Below, piece by piece: positions 1-11,612 of a stretch of DNA of 64,000 bases. The DNA is from Bos javanicus (Eukaryota; Chordata; Mammalia; Artiodactyla; Bovidae): positions 80,560,178 to 80,624,177 of the forward strand of contig NC_083875.1 of NCBI RefSeq assembly GCF_032452875.1. Reading direction: 5' to 3'. The notes below the pieces were generated by a model. It saw nothing but the letters and a program-made list of their open reading frames with translations, did no database searches and was not told where the DNA came from. Every line of letters starts with the position of its first letter. Position 1 is the stretch's first letter. The translations under genes were made by a program, and so were the position numbers.

Positions 1-314
1 CAGAGTCAAGGGCTCGGTTTTATTACAATATTCAAGTGGTCATGGATAGCTGGAGCCTTTGAAATGGACACACAAATTATTTATGGATAGAAAGCATTGA
101 GAGGAGGAAGTCTCAGAAATGAAAATCCAAGAGAAGTGAATGGGGAATGCATCCCAGGGAGATGATTAATCTTTAACGAAAATAGACTAGAGTATATTTG
201 TTTCAAGACAGATTCCTATGTTTTGCTGCTTTATAGTGATAATCTTCGTGAGAAATTTTGGGGTTGAAGAGAGGATTTGTGCAGTAAGTCTGGTTTATGA
301 AATACTACATCCTT
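1..314. other. Unassigned sequence
   Basis: AT-rich single-copy-looking sequence left of the first BovB copy. I see no convincing ORF, repeat signature or RNA gene in it. Confidence 0.4.
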
Positions 315-325
315 AGCATCTGCAT

Positions 326-737
326 GTGAGAACTGGACCATAAAGGGGGCTGAGCACCGAAGAACTGATGCTTTCAAAATGTGGTGCTGGAAAAGACTGT
401 TGAGAGTACCTTGGACAGCAAGGAGATCAAACCAGTCAGTCCTAAAGGAAATTAACTCTGAGTATTTACCAGAAGGACTGGTGCTGAAACTGAAACTCCA
501 ATACTTTGGCCACCTGATGCAAAGAGCCAACTCATGGGAAAAGACCCAGATGCTGGGAAAAATTCAAGGTCGGAGGAGAAAGGGATGACAGAGGATGAGA
601 TGGTAGGATGGCATCACTGATTCAACAGAGATGAGTTTCAGCAAACTCCTGGAGATAGAGGAGAACAGGGAAACCTGTCATGCTGTGGTCCATCAGGTTG
701 CAAAGGGTAGGACATGACTGAGCCAGTGAACAACAAA
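326..737 (+). mobile_element. BovB LINE, 5'-truncated 3' end
   Basis: The sequence follows the end of the BovB (RTE clade) reverse-transcriptase ORF and its short 3' tail: a CESW-like stretch, then the RLLRVPWTARRSNQS region, then the GHLMQR region, ending near gagccagtgaacaa. The reading frame is broken by stops. An 11 bp perfect TSD (agcatctgcat) flanks it at 315-325 and 738-748, so this is one complete, heavily 5'-truncated insertion. Confidence 0.9.
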
Positions 738-859
738 AGCATCTGCATACTGGGGGAGGGACAGGGTACTTTCTCTGGGGCATGATATCCTTATATTTGC
801 CTGAGACGTGGTTTCTATCCCCCTGAGGTTTCCCTAAAATATTTCCTTTTAGTAAATAT

Positions 860-1030
860 TTTCTTAAGCACCAGTCATGTACCTGGAACTATGAGAAACA
901 AGAGGTTACAATGGTGAGCAAGATATGCATAGACAAACGTGAAGCAAATGATTACCAAGGAAGTCACTGATTTTACTTGTAATTAATATTATCAGTGTTA
1001 TGAAGAGGAAACATGCAGCAGTAAATATTT
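860..1030. repeat. Possible ancient mammalian interspersed repeat
   Basis: The order of short motifs (caccagtcatgtacctgg, gtgagcaagatatgc, then an aataa-rich stretch) resembles an old dispersed mammalian repeat, but I cannot name the family with confidence. Confidence 0.3.
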
Positions 1031-1179
1031 TGGCCACCTCAATATGACAATGTAGATGGAACTTTTCCTGACTGTGTGCTGCTTCTGGACCTGGGTTTAT
1101 CTTTATTAACCATGAACAGGATGTAGTCAAGTTGGGCTAGTACAAGGACGACTCCATTCCTTGCTGTTCCTCTGGATCT

Positions 1180-1535
1180 GTGTTTCTCTCCAGCTCCATC
1201 TCTCTCAGTCACCCTGCCTCTTCTCCTAGTCCTGCACAAACTGTGACCTCCTTTAGGTCAAGGATCATGATATTCACTCTGAGGACCAGTACTGTGCATG
1301 TGAAAGTGAAAGTCGCTCAGTCGTGTCCTACGCTTTATGACCCCATGGACTATATAGGCCATAATACTGGAGTGGGTAGCCGTTCTCTTCTCTAGGGGAT
1401 CTTCCCAACCCAGGGATCAAACCCAGGTCTCCTGCACTGCAGGTGGATTCGTTACCAGCTGAGCTACTCGGGAAGCCCAGTATTCTGCACAGTACATACC
1501 AAATGCCAAATAAATGTTAGTTCACTTGACCTGTA
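1180..1535 (+). repeat. L2-type LINE 3' end, split by a SINE
   Basis: The stretch has the familiar L2 3' layout: pyrimidine-rich run, a degraded 'aggtcaaggatcatg' block, then 'gcacagtacataccaaatgccaaataaatgtt', corresponding to the MIR/L2 shared tail. A Bov-tA copy at 1301-1479 interrupts it, so the L2 is the older element. Confidence 0.55.
1301..1479 (-). mobile_element. Bov-tA SINE
   Basis: On the minus strand it starts with the tRNA-derived head (gggcttcccgag), passes a B-box-like ctgcaggagacctggg segment, and ends in the BovA body and gaaagtgaaag tail. Imperfect flanking repeats (cagtactgtgca at 1287-1298 and cagtattctgca at 1478-1489, 10 of 12 identical) look like a TSD. The middle of the BovA unit is shortened. 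Confidence 0.92.
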
Positions 1536-2205
1536 GACCTTCCTGTTGCTTCTCTACTTCCAAGTTGAGGCTTTGGCTGGGCAGAAGGGGTGTGGGTCTT
1601 ACCTGGGTGTTATTATTCAATGAGACCCTTCATTGAACATTCTTCAGTGAGGTTTGGTTAATGGGCTTAGACAGGTGCTAAAAGGTGAGGGTGGTTGCTT
1701 CAATGAGGGAGAAGTCTTGTGCTCCTGGTCCTCCATAGGGTGATACAGGTTTTGTGCAGACTCTTTCTACTGAGATCTCAAGGGATGTGAGAAGTTTAGG
1801 TGTCAAATTTATTCCTGAGAAGTTTCAGCATCAGACTGATGGCTACATCTTGGCCAGGGCCTTCCAGATTCTCTCTGAGGTACCTCCAACATATTCAGAT
1901 GGGAGACATCAGTGTTTCATGGAAAATATAATATAATACAATTGTAACTGCATTCCCCCAGACAAAAAATAGTTTTTCCTTGCATTCTTTAGACCAGTAC
2001 CATTCACCCCTAAACATTACTGCTACCCCAGAATCCAACTTTCTTTCTACCACTACCTGCTTTCCCTCCATGCTTAGTCATCTCCTCCTAAATCTATTAT
2101 GCCCCTCCCCTTCTCCGTCTCTGTTACAGACTGTCTAGAGCAGACAACTGATCACCCTTCTCCAACTCATGTCCCCAGAGATACCCTTCCAAGTTACAAA
2201 TTTGT
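1536..2205. other. Unassigned sequence
   Basis: No supported gene or repeat. Includes a pyrimidine-rich stretch (about 2030-2150). Confidence 0.4.
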
Positions 2206-2416
2206 AGCCAACTCACTGGAAAAGACCCTGATGCTGGGAAAGATTGAAGGCAGAAGGAGAAGAGGGCATTAGAGGATGAGATAGTTGGATGGCATCACTG
2301 ATTCAATGGACATGAACATGGGCAAACTTGAGGAGATGGTGAGGGACAGAGAAGCCTGGCATGCTGCAGTCCATGGGGTTGCAAAGAGTTGGACATGACT
2401 TGGAATTTAACAACAA
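2206..2416 (+). mobile_element. BovB LINE 3' end fragment
   Basis: Matches the last ~210 bp of BovB: the aaaagaccctgatgctggg block, a purine-rich agaaggagaagagggc block, the gatggcatcactgattcaatgg block and the ttgcaaagagttggacatgac tail. I did not find a clear TSD. Confidence 0.88.
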
Positions 2417-2659
2417 CCCTTGAGGGAGTGCTGTCACCTACAGCGTAAGATGCAGAGTCTAAAGGAGGTGTAAGAAGCCCTGCAATCTGATTCTTGGCCA
2501 ATTGATTTTTCTTGTCCTCCATTTTCTGTTCCTCATGTATTCTCTGCTCCTGTTACACAAAACTAGATGGGATTCTGGACCACTCCATGCTCTTCAGGCC
2601 CCTGTTACACGAAGTGCCATCTCTCTGGATACCCTTCCAGGCTCTTGCTGCTCTTTTTC

Positions 2660-2865
2660 TGTGTAAGCCTTGCCAGTATCTACTCATCATTCAAGGTCCA
2701 GTTCAAGTTTCCTCACTTCTCAGCAATTCACTCAGTCTTCCCATCCATGCAAGCTATCCAGTTAATCATGCCCTTTTCTGGAACACCATGGTTTCTGCAT
2801 GACTCTATTTTGGGATTTTTCACATGATATTGAAGTTTTCTCTGTTCATCCTTTTGTTCCTTGCT
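2660..2865 (+). repeat. L2-type LINE 3' region
   Basis: Shows the block typical of L2 3' regions, 'tactcatcattcaaggtcc' followed by 'agttcaagtttcctcacttc', then a degraded continuation. Old and diverged, and the subfamily is not resolved. Confidence 0.5.
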
Positions 2866-2989
2866 TTTGCAGTGTACAGATTTAGGTTCCCAGAACTTCA
2901 TACTCCACTTCTTACTAAGTAAGTGATGGTGGACACATACAACCCCTATCAAATTAATTTTCTGTTTAAAGGAGCTAAGAAGATGCACT

Positions 2990-3048
2990 TTATAGATTGT
3001 TATGAAGGTTAAACAAGATGAAGCACAGTGTCTGGAACATAGTCACAG
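2990..3048 (+). repeat. MIR SINE 3' part
   Basis: Short match to the MIR 3' half: ttgttatgaaggttaaac, then gcacagtgtctggaacatag. Ancient mammalian SINE fossil. Confidence 0.6.
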
Positions 3049-4805
3049 TTAAACAAGATTACCAGATAATATGGTCTATTAGCATATCAGTGTAGATAGG
3101 AATTGTCTTCTGGAGATATCTGGAACTGAGTATGTCGTAAGAAAGGGTTTCCTTGGTGTTTTGGGCTTAAAGTAACAGATGTAGGGGCGTGGGTGCAAGT
3201 CCACTGCTACTATCAGTTGTTGAAGGGAAAGTTTCACTAAGGGAGAAGGCATCATCCTGGAGAAAAGACTAGATAGGAGCTTTGAGGGGGTGCTAGCCTG
3301 GAGCTGCTGTGGGGGGAGGGCAGGGAGGATATGGGGTGATGGAAAATGAGCAGGTTGCTATTTACATTGTGCCCCCAAAGGACTTTCAAGTCAGGATGAA
3401 TGCAAACTGGACAGAATCATTAAAAAATATTATATGGATATATTTTATGGATTTGAGTTAACCTATTGAATGGTCTCTATGAATTTAGTATGAAAGAAGT
3501 TCAAAGTATTGTTTTGGTCTTAGGTTATTCAACCCCACGCCGCTCATTTCTTCCCCCAAGGAGGAGAGAAAGCTACTTTTATTTTGGCACCAGTATATAA
3601 TCTCAGACACACACGATCCTGTCTGCTGTGATACAGACTCAGTCCTCTTGGAGTTCAGTAAAAAGTGAAGTCAGCATGCATAGAGACCTGGGGAAAACAA
3701 ACTGATTTAAGGTACTAAACTGGGAAATACTGTTCCATTTCCTTCTGAATGGAGTCCACAGTGGTGCTGGAAAGCCATCTGGAGAGCTGTTGCCCCAGGA
3801 GTAATAGCATGCTGTAATGCATTTGATTAAAAAGAGGAAGGGAAAAAAAAACCATGGGGTGTGTTATTCTCGTGCTAGGATTGGAGAGCAGTCAGCCCAT
3901 GAGTCGTGGTCCATGGAGATTTTGCCTGGATTACTTTAAAAGCACTTTTGCAGAGCCGGGCAAATGAAAGTCATGTGTTTATTCATCAAGGAGACCTTCT
4001 CTTGGGGATATTTTATTTGCAGTTCTATAAAGAGGCAAAACCTCCACATTTTTAATCTTTTGTGTGAGAACTTCTAGGCACTGGAAAAGCAGTGACAGGA
4101 AGAATGAGTTTGGATGGCTCAAAAATCCTGATAGAGTTTGGGAACTTGTCCAAACTCTTTGAACTTTCCAGCTGTGCCATATTGGATTCTGTGTCTAGGG
4201 TAGCGAGTTCACTGGCAATGTGTGTGCTTCTCAGGCTATTTTGAGGTCTACATCAAGGGCTCTGTCAAGGCCCAGAGGAGCAATGGTAACACCGAGACAC
4301 TCATTCTTGAGTGTGGAGATGTCGAGATAGCCTCACATTTCTTCAATGGGAGTTTGAGAGACATGCTGAGGTCATTTGTTTCATGTAGGGGAAACTTTTG
4401 TAGCAATCAAGAATGCCTTTGAGGGATTTCAGTGGTCATTTCCCAAGCTGCTCAGTCAAGTGCTGTCAGCTCAGTGCAACGCGTCTCACTATGACATCAC
4501 AGCACATGTGGAATAAAACCACTTCATTGTTTGGAGATTGCAGAAGGTTGTAGCTCCAACTCCAGAAGCCAACAGTACTTTGGGACTCTGGGTTGGACCA
4601 TAGGAAACTGAGTTCAACCAAAGACAGTCAAGTTCAGCTCTTTGTGATTCTCTGTACAGGCCTGGTGACCAGTCATGAAGTTTCAGGATACTTGGTACAT
4701 ATTTTTAAATTTGCTGAGTCCAAAGAGGGATGGAAATAGGCTTCCATTTCCTGTCCCACTTAATTTTGTATGCCACTGGACACACAAAGGCAAATGTAAT
4801 TGCTT
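3049..4805. other. Unassigned sequence with one G-rich tract
   Basis: No repeat family or gene recognised in about 1.75 kb. 3311-3336 has four G-runs (6, 3, 3 and 4 G, with spacers of 1, 2 and 7 nt) able to form a G-quadruplex. A 66-codon open frame at 4222-4422 has no recognisable similarity and is treated as chance. Confidence 0.4.
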
Positions 4806-4829
4806 CTGAGGTATAATTTAGGAGAGAAA

Positions 4830-5250
4830 CATGTCCATTAGATATCTATTATTGAGTAACAAATCACCTCAGAATTTCACAGGTTAAAATGACAAGCAGC
4901 TATTATCTCACAGTTTTTCTGGGTGAGAATTCAGGAGTGGCCAAGTTGAGTGGTTCCAGCTCAGGGTCTCTCTTGAAGCTGCAGTCACAATGTCAGCCAG
5001 GGCTTCATCTGAAGGCTCGACTAAGGCTGGAAGGCCTGCTCCCAAGATGGCGCCATCACGTGGTGCTGCAGGCCCTTGCCATCTGGGCCTCGCCATTCGC
5101 CATGGAGCTGCTTACATGCCCTCAGGATATGGCAACCAGCTTCCCCAGAGTGAACTGGGAAGAGAGGCAGCTGGCAGGAAGCTACAATGCCGTGACCTAA
5201 TTTTCAAAGTCAAAGACCTTTCTTCTGCCATATTCTCTTCATTGCAACTG
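4830..5250 (-). repeat. Ancient LTR fossil (MaLR/ERVL-like), reversed
   Basis: On the plus strand it begins with ttgagtaacaaatcacctca and a tattatctcacagtttttctggg block, followed by a 'catctgaaggctcgac' block. This is the reverse complement of the polyadenylation and end region of old mammalian LTRs. Non-coding. The exact subfamily is uncertain. Confidence 0.45.
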
Positions 5251-5524
5251 AGAGACTAAGGGTAGCCTACTTTTAAGGAGACAAAAATTAGTGTCCACCA
5301 TTTGATGGGAAAAGTATCAAAGACTTTGTAGACATATTTTAAAACCAACATACCCTCAGAAGTCACTGAGCTTCAGTTGATTGATTTTTGAAGTGATATG
5401 CAAAATATTTACTACACAATGCTATTGATGTGATTAGAAATTATGTTCATCTAATACTTTGAATGGCCCCAGTCAAATAAAGAGTAGATATGGTAATGAC
5501 AATGACAGTCCTGGTGATGACAAA

Positions 5525-5642
5525 GAATGATCTTGGGCAAGTGACACAATCTCTGAGTGCCTTTTGGATATACCTAACAAATGAGACTATTTTGAGGATT
5601 AAATAGTGTAACTTATAAGAAAGCAGTTCCTGGCACAAAGTG
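5525..5642 (+). repeat. MIR SINE
   Basis: Contains the MIR core and 3' end in order: gatcttgggcaagtgacac, tctctgagtgccttt, gaggattaaatagtg, gttcctggcacaaagtg. Confidence 0.75.
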
Positions 5643-6350
5643 AATTAGTTTTCCTAGTCTTCTGGAGGAACACCAGTGAAATGATATTTTGGTCATTCTT
5701 GTTATTAAAGTAGATCATCTTTAAAATGGAAACATCAGCTAGCGTTAAGGTCATAAATACTAAAATTGCTAGAGCACACCCACTGGGGAAAAATAGGATA
5801 CTCACATTTTAAAATCTACTCATCTAGACAAAAGGGTTCATCTCTTCTCCATTAGATGGACAATTTTCTTGCATGATTCATTGTACTGTTGTTTGTGTGT
5901 CAGCCAATCACTTTAGGGTGTTGTACCTTGAGACGACATTTATCATGCACTGTTAAAAGAATGGTATAGAGCCAATCATAAAATACACACGCACACACAC
6001 ACCAATCTGTCATTTAGTGTGTCTTTTGGTACATTGCCATCATCTGAAAACAATTATCCTGGGAATGGTGATGAGATTGGATATGAAAAGGGATGGAAAA
6101 TGTCAGAGCAAGGCATTTGATGGCAGATGGTTTTTACTGTTCCAAAATGATGCTCTGCCTGGAAGCCAGGGAAACTTTTGGTACAACAATAAGGCCAAGC
6201 AGTTGGGTGGTATGGTGCAGCTGCCCAGTAGAGCAATCAGATTTCAGGCCCCAAGCTCAGAACAGTCCCAGGGTGGCCCAATCAGTGCAACTTAAAAAAA
6301 AGAAAAACTAGGTCCCTTGCCTCCTAAGAAACACTTCATTTAACTGGATA
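5643..6350. other. Unassigned sequence with a short (CA)n
   Basis: No gene or transposable element recognised. A short dinucleotide run (acacac/gcacacac) lies at 5985-6002. Confidence 0.4.
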
Positions 6351-6570
6351 GGGGCTTACCAGGTGGTGCTAGTGGTAAAGAACCCACCTGTTGATGCAGG
6401 AGACAGAAGAGATGGGGATTGGATTCCTGGGTTGGGAGGATCCCCAGGAGGAGGGCATGGAAACCCACTCCAGTGTTCCTGCCTGGAGAATCCCATGGAC
6501 AGAGGAGCCTGGTGGACTATAGTCCATAGGGTCCCAGAGATAGACATGACTGAAGCAACTTAGCACACAT
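6351..6570 (+). mobile_element. Bov-tA SINE
   Basis: Full-length copy: tRNA-like head (ggggcttaccaggtggtgc), A/B-box region with gatgcaggagacagaagag, BovA body (cccactccagtgttcctgcc) and tail (gactgaagcaacttagcac). The internal promoter boxes look degraded. No clear TSD. Confidence 0.93.
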
Positions 6571-6651
6571 ACTGTTTCTGGTGAGGTTACTCCAGCAAAG
6601 GCCTATTTACACAAAATACTTTCAAGTTTCCAGGAATTTAAGGTAAATTTG

Positions 6652-7100
6652 GCCAGTTCAGTTCAGTTAAGTTCAGTCGCTCAGTTGGGTCTAACACTTT
6701 GCGACCCCATGGACTGCAGCATGCCAGACCTCTCTATCCATCACCAACTCTTGGAGCCTACTCAAACTCATGTACATTGAAGTTGGTAATACCATCCAAC
6801 CATCTCATCCTCTGTTGTCCCCTTCTCCTCCTGCTTTCAATCTTTCCCAGCATCAGGGTCTTTTCAACTGAGTCAGTTGTTTGCATCAGGTGGCCAAAAT
6901 ATTGGAGTTTCAGCTTCAGCATCAGTCCCTCCAATGAATATTCAGGATTGATTTCCTTTAAGATGGACTGGTTGGATCTTTTTGCTGTCCAAGGGACTCT
7001 CAAGAGTCTTCTCTAACATCACAGTTCAAAAGCATCAATTCTTCAGTGCTTAGCTTTCTTTATAGTCCAACTAAGCCTCCATGAATTTGAGGAGCAAGGG
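6652..7100 (-). mobile_element. BovB LINE, 5'-truncated 3' end
   Basis: Begins on the plus strand with repeated gttcagttcag units (the BovB 3' terminus reversed) and runs back through the GHLMQ and LLRVPWTAKRSNQS coding stretch. Flanks aaggtaaatttg (6640-6651) and aaggtaactttg (7101-7112) match at 11 of 12 bases and look like the TSD. The last ~20 bp on the right are poorly matched. Confidence 0.9.
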
Positions 7101-8040
7101 AAGGTAACTTTGTAACAGAGATGTACATGTGGGAAGAACAAAGAACAAAGACCATTATCCTGCTGCTCTGGGAAGAGTTTGCTTTCCTCCTTTCCACCTC
7201 TTATTAGTCAAAGGCAGGGTGGGTGGAGAAGATTCCAGTTTTCCTTGGAATGGATTGTCAAAACTTTTCCCTCCAGGCTTGAAACTTGTTCCCCTCCAAG
7301 CTGCTCAGCACGTTGTCAAACCAGTCTTTACTTGAAAGGCAAATGGCATCAACATGAAAGATGTCATATTATAAGTACTACTCACTCCACCCCCAGGGCC
7401 CCTACCCCCACATTCTGAAACATTTTTGAAAGATGTTGCATCCTGCATCTGGGGCCTTTCAGAGAGGAGGCTGCTGGGAGCAGGCAGTCCTGCAGGGGAA
7501 GGGGCCAGGGGCCCCAAAACCTCATCTGGAGAAGGTCCTTGACTGGTTTCTGTAGAGCAAATGAGGGAGAAAAACTATTGACAAGGAAGCTGGGGTGGGG
7601 AAGACAAAGCAGGGGAAATGTCGGTTTTTATGGAGCTTGCAAACCTGAGCTCAAATATTAAAAATGCTTTCATCAGTCCCCTTAATCCAGAGAAATTCTT
7701 TTTGGCTTAGATGGGAGGAAAAAATCAGTCCCTTAAGGGGAAAGCAAGAAGAGAAGGAGGTAATAAGGATGTGAGTCAGACGCAGGGAATGGCTGGCAAA
7801 GGCATTTGTTTCACGAGGCGGAGGAGTGCTGTTCTCAGTTGATCGAACGTTGTGGACCCCTGTAAAGCCTGCCTGCTTCTTACTGATTTCTTTCTTCAGT
7901 TATGATAAAATTTTGACTCCATTAAGTGGGGGCAAGGTGAGAAAAAAAAGAGTTGTTTCTTTCTTGTTCACTTCTTCCCTAGGGACTAAGTGGCACTCGG
8001 GCTCCAAAGCTGTGTTTTCCTTTGGGTTTTGCCTTTTAAT
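7101..8040. other. Unassigned single-copy-looking sequence
   Basis: No interspersed repeat recognised in this block. Several open frames of 68-110 codons overlap on both strands with no similarity I recognise. Confidence 0.4.
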
Positions 8041-8200
8041 AGGGGTTGCAGAAAGTGATTATAGACATTTGAGGGGAAATAAAGCCTGTGGTTTATTAAC
8101 AGAGCTGGTTTTAATCAGCAGCGATTTGACGAGGGTAACATTAGAGCTACAACACTGATAACTGATACTATGATTTTCTATGCTTTTAACCCCAAACTGA
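8041..8200. promoter_or_regulatory. Candidate conserved non-coding element
   Basis: Unique sequence with homeobox-like TTATTAA and TTAATC motifs and mixed CpG content (agcagcgatttgacgagg). It has the look of a conserved non-coding block, but without an alignment this is only an inference. Confidence 0.25.
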
Positions 8201-8295
8201 AGTCTTGTGGATTCACAGACAGAAATGCGTTTGTTTCCCTGACCAGGCTGTGGGGAGTGAGTGTTTTGTGAGGACAGCATGAGAGAAGGGCCCGA

Positions 8296-8334
8296 GAGAC
8301 TGGGGGCGAGACTGGGGGCGGAGGCAGCTGCCTC
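8296..8334. repeat. 12-bp tandem duplication and E-box palindrome
   Basis: gagactgggggc occurs twice back to back (8296-8307 and 8308-8319). It is followed at 8321-8334 by the perfect palindrome gaggcagctgcctc centred on an E-box (CAGCTG). Confidence 0.8.
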
Positions 8335-8727
8335 AGGGCATCTGATTTTGTTGGTATTCCAGCTGCTAAGAAGTGAGCCTTGCAGACCTGAAGGCTTCTC
8401 AGTAAGGCCAGTGGAAGTGACAGGAATGGGGGAAGGCAGGTCCCAGCTCCCCCTGTGATGGGTAAGTATCCTGAACCCTTCTTGGTAGACCTGAGGTGAT
8501 ATCTCAGATCACAGGACCCTCTGTTTCCCAGAGGCAATAAGTAATATTGTTCCTTCCCTCTAATAAGAAAGTTGAAAAAGTCTAGGCCTGCTTCCAGGCA
8601 GAAGGCTGCTCTTTAGGGTAACCCAATCCTGTCCTACCCAGAACAAAATCTCCTGGATCTCTCCCACCCAGTCCATTAGCTAGCATGGCCTCTGCCAAAA
8701 GCATTGCCAACATCCCAGAGAGCTTAT
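8335..8727. other. Unassigned sequence
   Basis: No feature recognised. Confidence 0.4.
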
Positions 8728-8756
8728 AGTTTGACCTTGAAAACTAAGGTCAAACT
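8728..8756. repeat. 11-bp inverted repeat with nuclear-receptor half-sites
   Basis: agtttgacctt (8728-8738), a 7-nt spacer and aaggtcaaact (8746-8756) form a perfect 11 bp stem. Each arm holds an AGGTCA-type nuclear receptor half-site, in everted orientation (TGACCT then AGGTCA, 9 nt apart). Confidence 0.85.
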
Positions 8757-8863
8757 CCTGCATTAGTCAGCAACTATAGTTTGCCATATTTGCAGCCAGT
8801 TGAAGTAACTGGGTTTTCGGGAATGTTCTCCACTAGAGTAAGGCACTTTGTTTTTTCAGTGTG

Positions 8864-8879
8864 TTTTTTTTTTTTTTTT
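8864..8879. repeat. Poly(T) tract
   Basis: A run of 16 T. No SINE body is attached on either side that I can recognise. Confidence 0.9.
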
Positions 8880-9780
8880 AAAGGGGGAGAAATAGAGACC
8901 CAGCATTTCTCTTTCTCCGACTGACTGCTTAGTAGAAACAAGATGATGCATGAGGCCCCTCAAGACATCTGGGGATGAGGGTGATGAGTGGTCAGACTCA
9001 TCCCCACCAGTCATCCCAAATTTTCTGCCACGTTCTGCGTTCCTGTGTTTAAATGGACAAGTTACTCTTCCCAGGAGAGAGAGGGCATTGGGTGTGTACA
9101 GATTCTTTCTTGTTCTCATAGGCATAGGGGCACTGGGCAGTCCCCAGGCTCTCCCCTATGTTCCTGGTGAAAGGCATCATGTAACCAGGAGATGGCTGCC
9201 GAGGTGATGGTGGCCTGGGAGGAATCTGTGTCTCTCCCCTGCAGGTGAGAGTTAGCTTAGCTCCTCCCATGTGCCCTTTTACCTCTGACCACACTGCCCT
9301 CCTGTCCCTCTGCAGTGAGCATCTCCTGGAGAAGCTGCCCAGTTCACAGCACCAGCTCCTTCTTGGGACCCCTCCTGACCCAGAGGGGTGCTCGAGGAAG
9401 CTATGTCTTACCACCCTTTGGCTGCGAAGTGGACACCCAGCTCTGGAACAATAGAGTGTCTCTTCAGAACATTAAATCACTGGAGAATTGTACAGACTAG
9501 GATTTGTTAGAGTTAAATCTCTTTAATGGCAATGTTCTACAGTGGTGGTCACTGAACTTTTTTTTTTCATTATGCATGGGTTAAAAAAAAGTGGGACATG
9601 CATTCCCAATATATATTTATTTATTTTTGTGTTATACATATCTACTATTATTACTAGCTAATATCTCAAAGCACACTACATAGTTAGGGTTTTTTTAAAT
9701 GAAAAGTAAATATGACCCCAGTAGCAACATACACTAATGCCTAATGCCTGGATCTCAGTTTCTAACACCATTCTCCAATA
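8880..9780. other. Unassigned sequence
   Basis: No repeat family or gene supported. Overlapping open frames on both strands (longest 121 codons at 9049-9414, minus) lack recognisable domains. An AT-rich stretch follows 9540. Confidence 0.4.
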
Positions 9781-10125
9781 AAAAGAAGCAGGACTCCTTG
9801 GATAAATGGTTGATTCTAGAACTGGTGTGGAAAATATAGAAGATTAGCCTGGGGCATCGTGTAATGACAGAAAGTAAGGAGGCACTCAACCGAGACAAAA
9901 GGAAACAGCATAATAATAGGGGTCTGTCAAAGGAACACAGGGGCCAACTATAAGAGCTCCTAATGGCCAGAGCTGTAAAAGCATAAGTAACAAAACAAAC
10001 AAATACTATAAGATAAATATCCATGTGTCCATACTGATATAAATAAATGATTGCATAAACAAGGAAAAGGAATAAACATCATGTCTGTTTGTTCTAACAT
10101 AATCATTCTAAATAATTTATGTATC
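9780..10125 (+). repeat. Possible old L1 3' UTR
   Basis: The run ending 'atccatgtgtccatactgat' then 'ataaataaatgattgcataaac' resembles the 3' UTR of old L1M elements. Diverged, so the call is tentative. Confidence 0.35.
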
Positions 10126-10560
10126 TCAAAGACTGCATATTTCCATTGTTGTTAGGATGTTATTCTTGTTGCTGTTGTTATTATAATCTTTGTATCCTTT
10201 GTTAACCCAGTGCTCAAAAACCTATTACTTAAATAAAAAACTATTTTAACTAAGGTAAAAATTACCTTTAATAAATTAGTATGTTCCCCTCTTATCCTGT
10301 TGACACAGGTGCATTTCAACAGGACCTTTCTGGAGAAACATCTGTGGAACTTGGAAGACGTGAGACTGAGCATTTATGGTATGAAGCCAGGGTAGTCATA
10401 TTAGTTAGGGGCAGGCTTCATTCCTGACTCTGGTCCCCTCCTGTGGTGGAGACCTAATCTACTTTTGCTTGAGACTTTCTTTGCTTTTATTCTTAGTACA
10501 TGGAGACTGAGGCAGAGGACTTCAATTCCTATGGAATCCTATGGATTCCTTCTTTTAAAT
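10126..10560. other. Unassigned sequence
   Basis: AT-rich to mixed sequence with no feature I can support. Confidence 0.4.
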
Positions 10561-10564
10561 ATTG

Positions 10565-11115
10565 TTTCTGTTAACCTGTTCTGTGTAACAAAACACCCCC
10601 AAACTTAGTGTTTTAAAACAGCAATTAATTACTATTTTTCAAGATACTGTAGTTGACAAGGCAGTTCCTCTGCTGATTTTCCATAGGGCCACTCAGCTAT
10701 ATTCATTTGAAGGGTCAGCTGGACTAGACTCCAGTCACTCACATGACTAGTAGGTGATGCTGATCCTTGGCCTGAGTACCTGGGTTCTCTTCCCTATGGC
10801 CTCTCATCCTCCAGGAGTGGCTTCCTTATGTGGCAGCCTCAAGGTAGCCCAAGATGGCAAGAGCACAAGCTACAAGCTCTCTTTAGGCTGGAGTTCCAGA
10901 TTTCATGCATTTTAACAACATTCTATCAGTCAAAGCAGGTCACAAGGCCCGTCCATGATGAAAAGATAGGGAAACAGATTCTACCTCTTAATGGGAGGAG
11001 CTGCAAAGACTTTGTGCCCTGTGAAATCTACCACAGACAGCTATGTAGCATCTCCATGATTCAGACCCCAGTAACTGAGATTACCACCCAGACCTTTGCA
11101 GAAACCCTCTATTTG
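10565..11115 (-). repeat. Ancient LTR fossil (MaLR/ERVL-like), reversed
   Basis: Plus-strand order ctgtgtaacaaaacaccccc, 'cctctcatcctccagg', 'gtcaaagcaggtcacaagg', 'cttaatgggaggagctgc' is the reverse of an old mammalian LTR family. The copy at 26030-26285 appears to be related and in the opposite orientation. Non-coding. Confidence 0.5.
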
Positions 11116-11612
11116 TAGTACTCTCAAAGGGCCAGAGGAAGGAGGTACCAATAGTATGATATTCTTGAAGATTTCTCTCTTTGTGCAGAGGTAGAAGATT
11201 TTGAGCTGTCTCATTTGTGAGGAAGGACCCCACCTTGGCTAACCAGCATGCATTTCAGGGTTCTGCCCACATTGCCACACTAGTTCTTGAAGGTGGTGGT
11301 AATTTCCAAAAGACTGAATTTCTAAGCCTAAGAGTATGAAATGACTTGAAGAGCATCATCATAAAACTGTATTTCTAAAACGCTCAGTTTGCCTGAGAGG
11401 AATTCAGAGTGGGAGAGAAAAGATCCTACCATCTGTATAAATTTGCAAGGTTCACCAAAGATAGTCTTTTCTGTACCCTGCCAGTTTGTAAAAAGAATTA
11501 GTAAGATACATTGAATTCCCTGGTCATGCCCTTCCACTCAAACATGAGGAACATTTTGAATAATATCCCTTTGCACTGTGGGGGAAGCAGAAATGTGTAG
11601 TGAATTCATGCA
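11116..11612. other. Unassigned sequence
   Basis: No repeat or gene recognised. Confidence 0.4.

Noticed and set aside
9049..9414. 121-codon minus-strand ORF
   Set aside because: No recognisable domain and no splice or codon evidence. It overlaps equally long frames on the other strand, as expected of GC-richer DNA.
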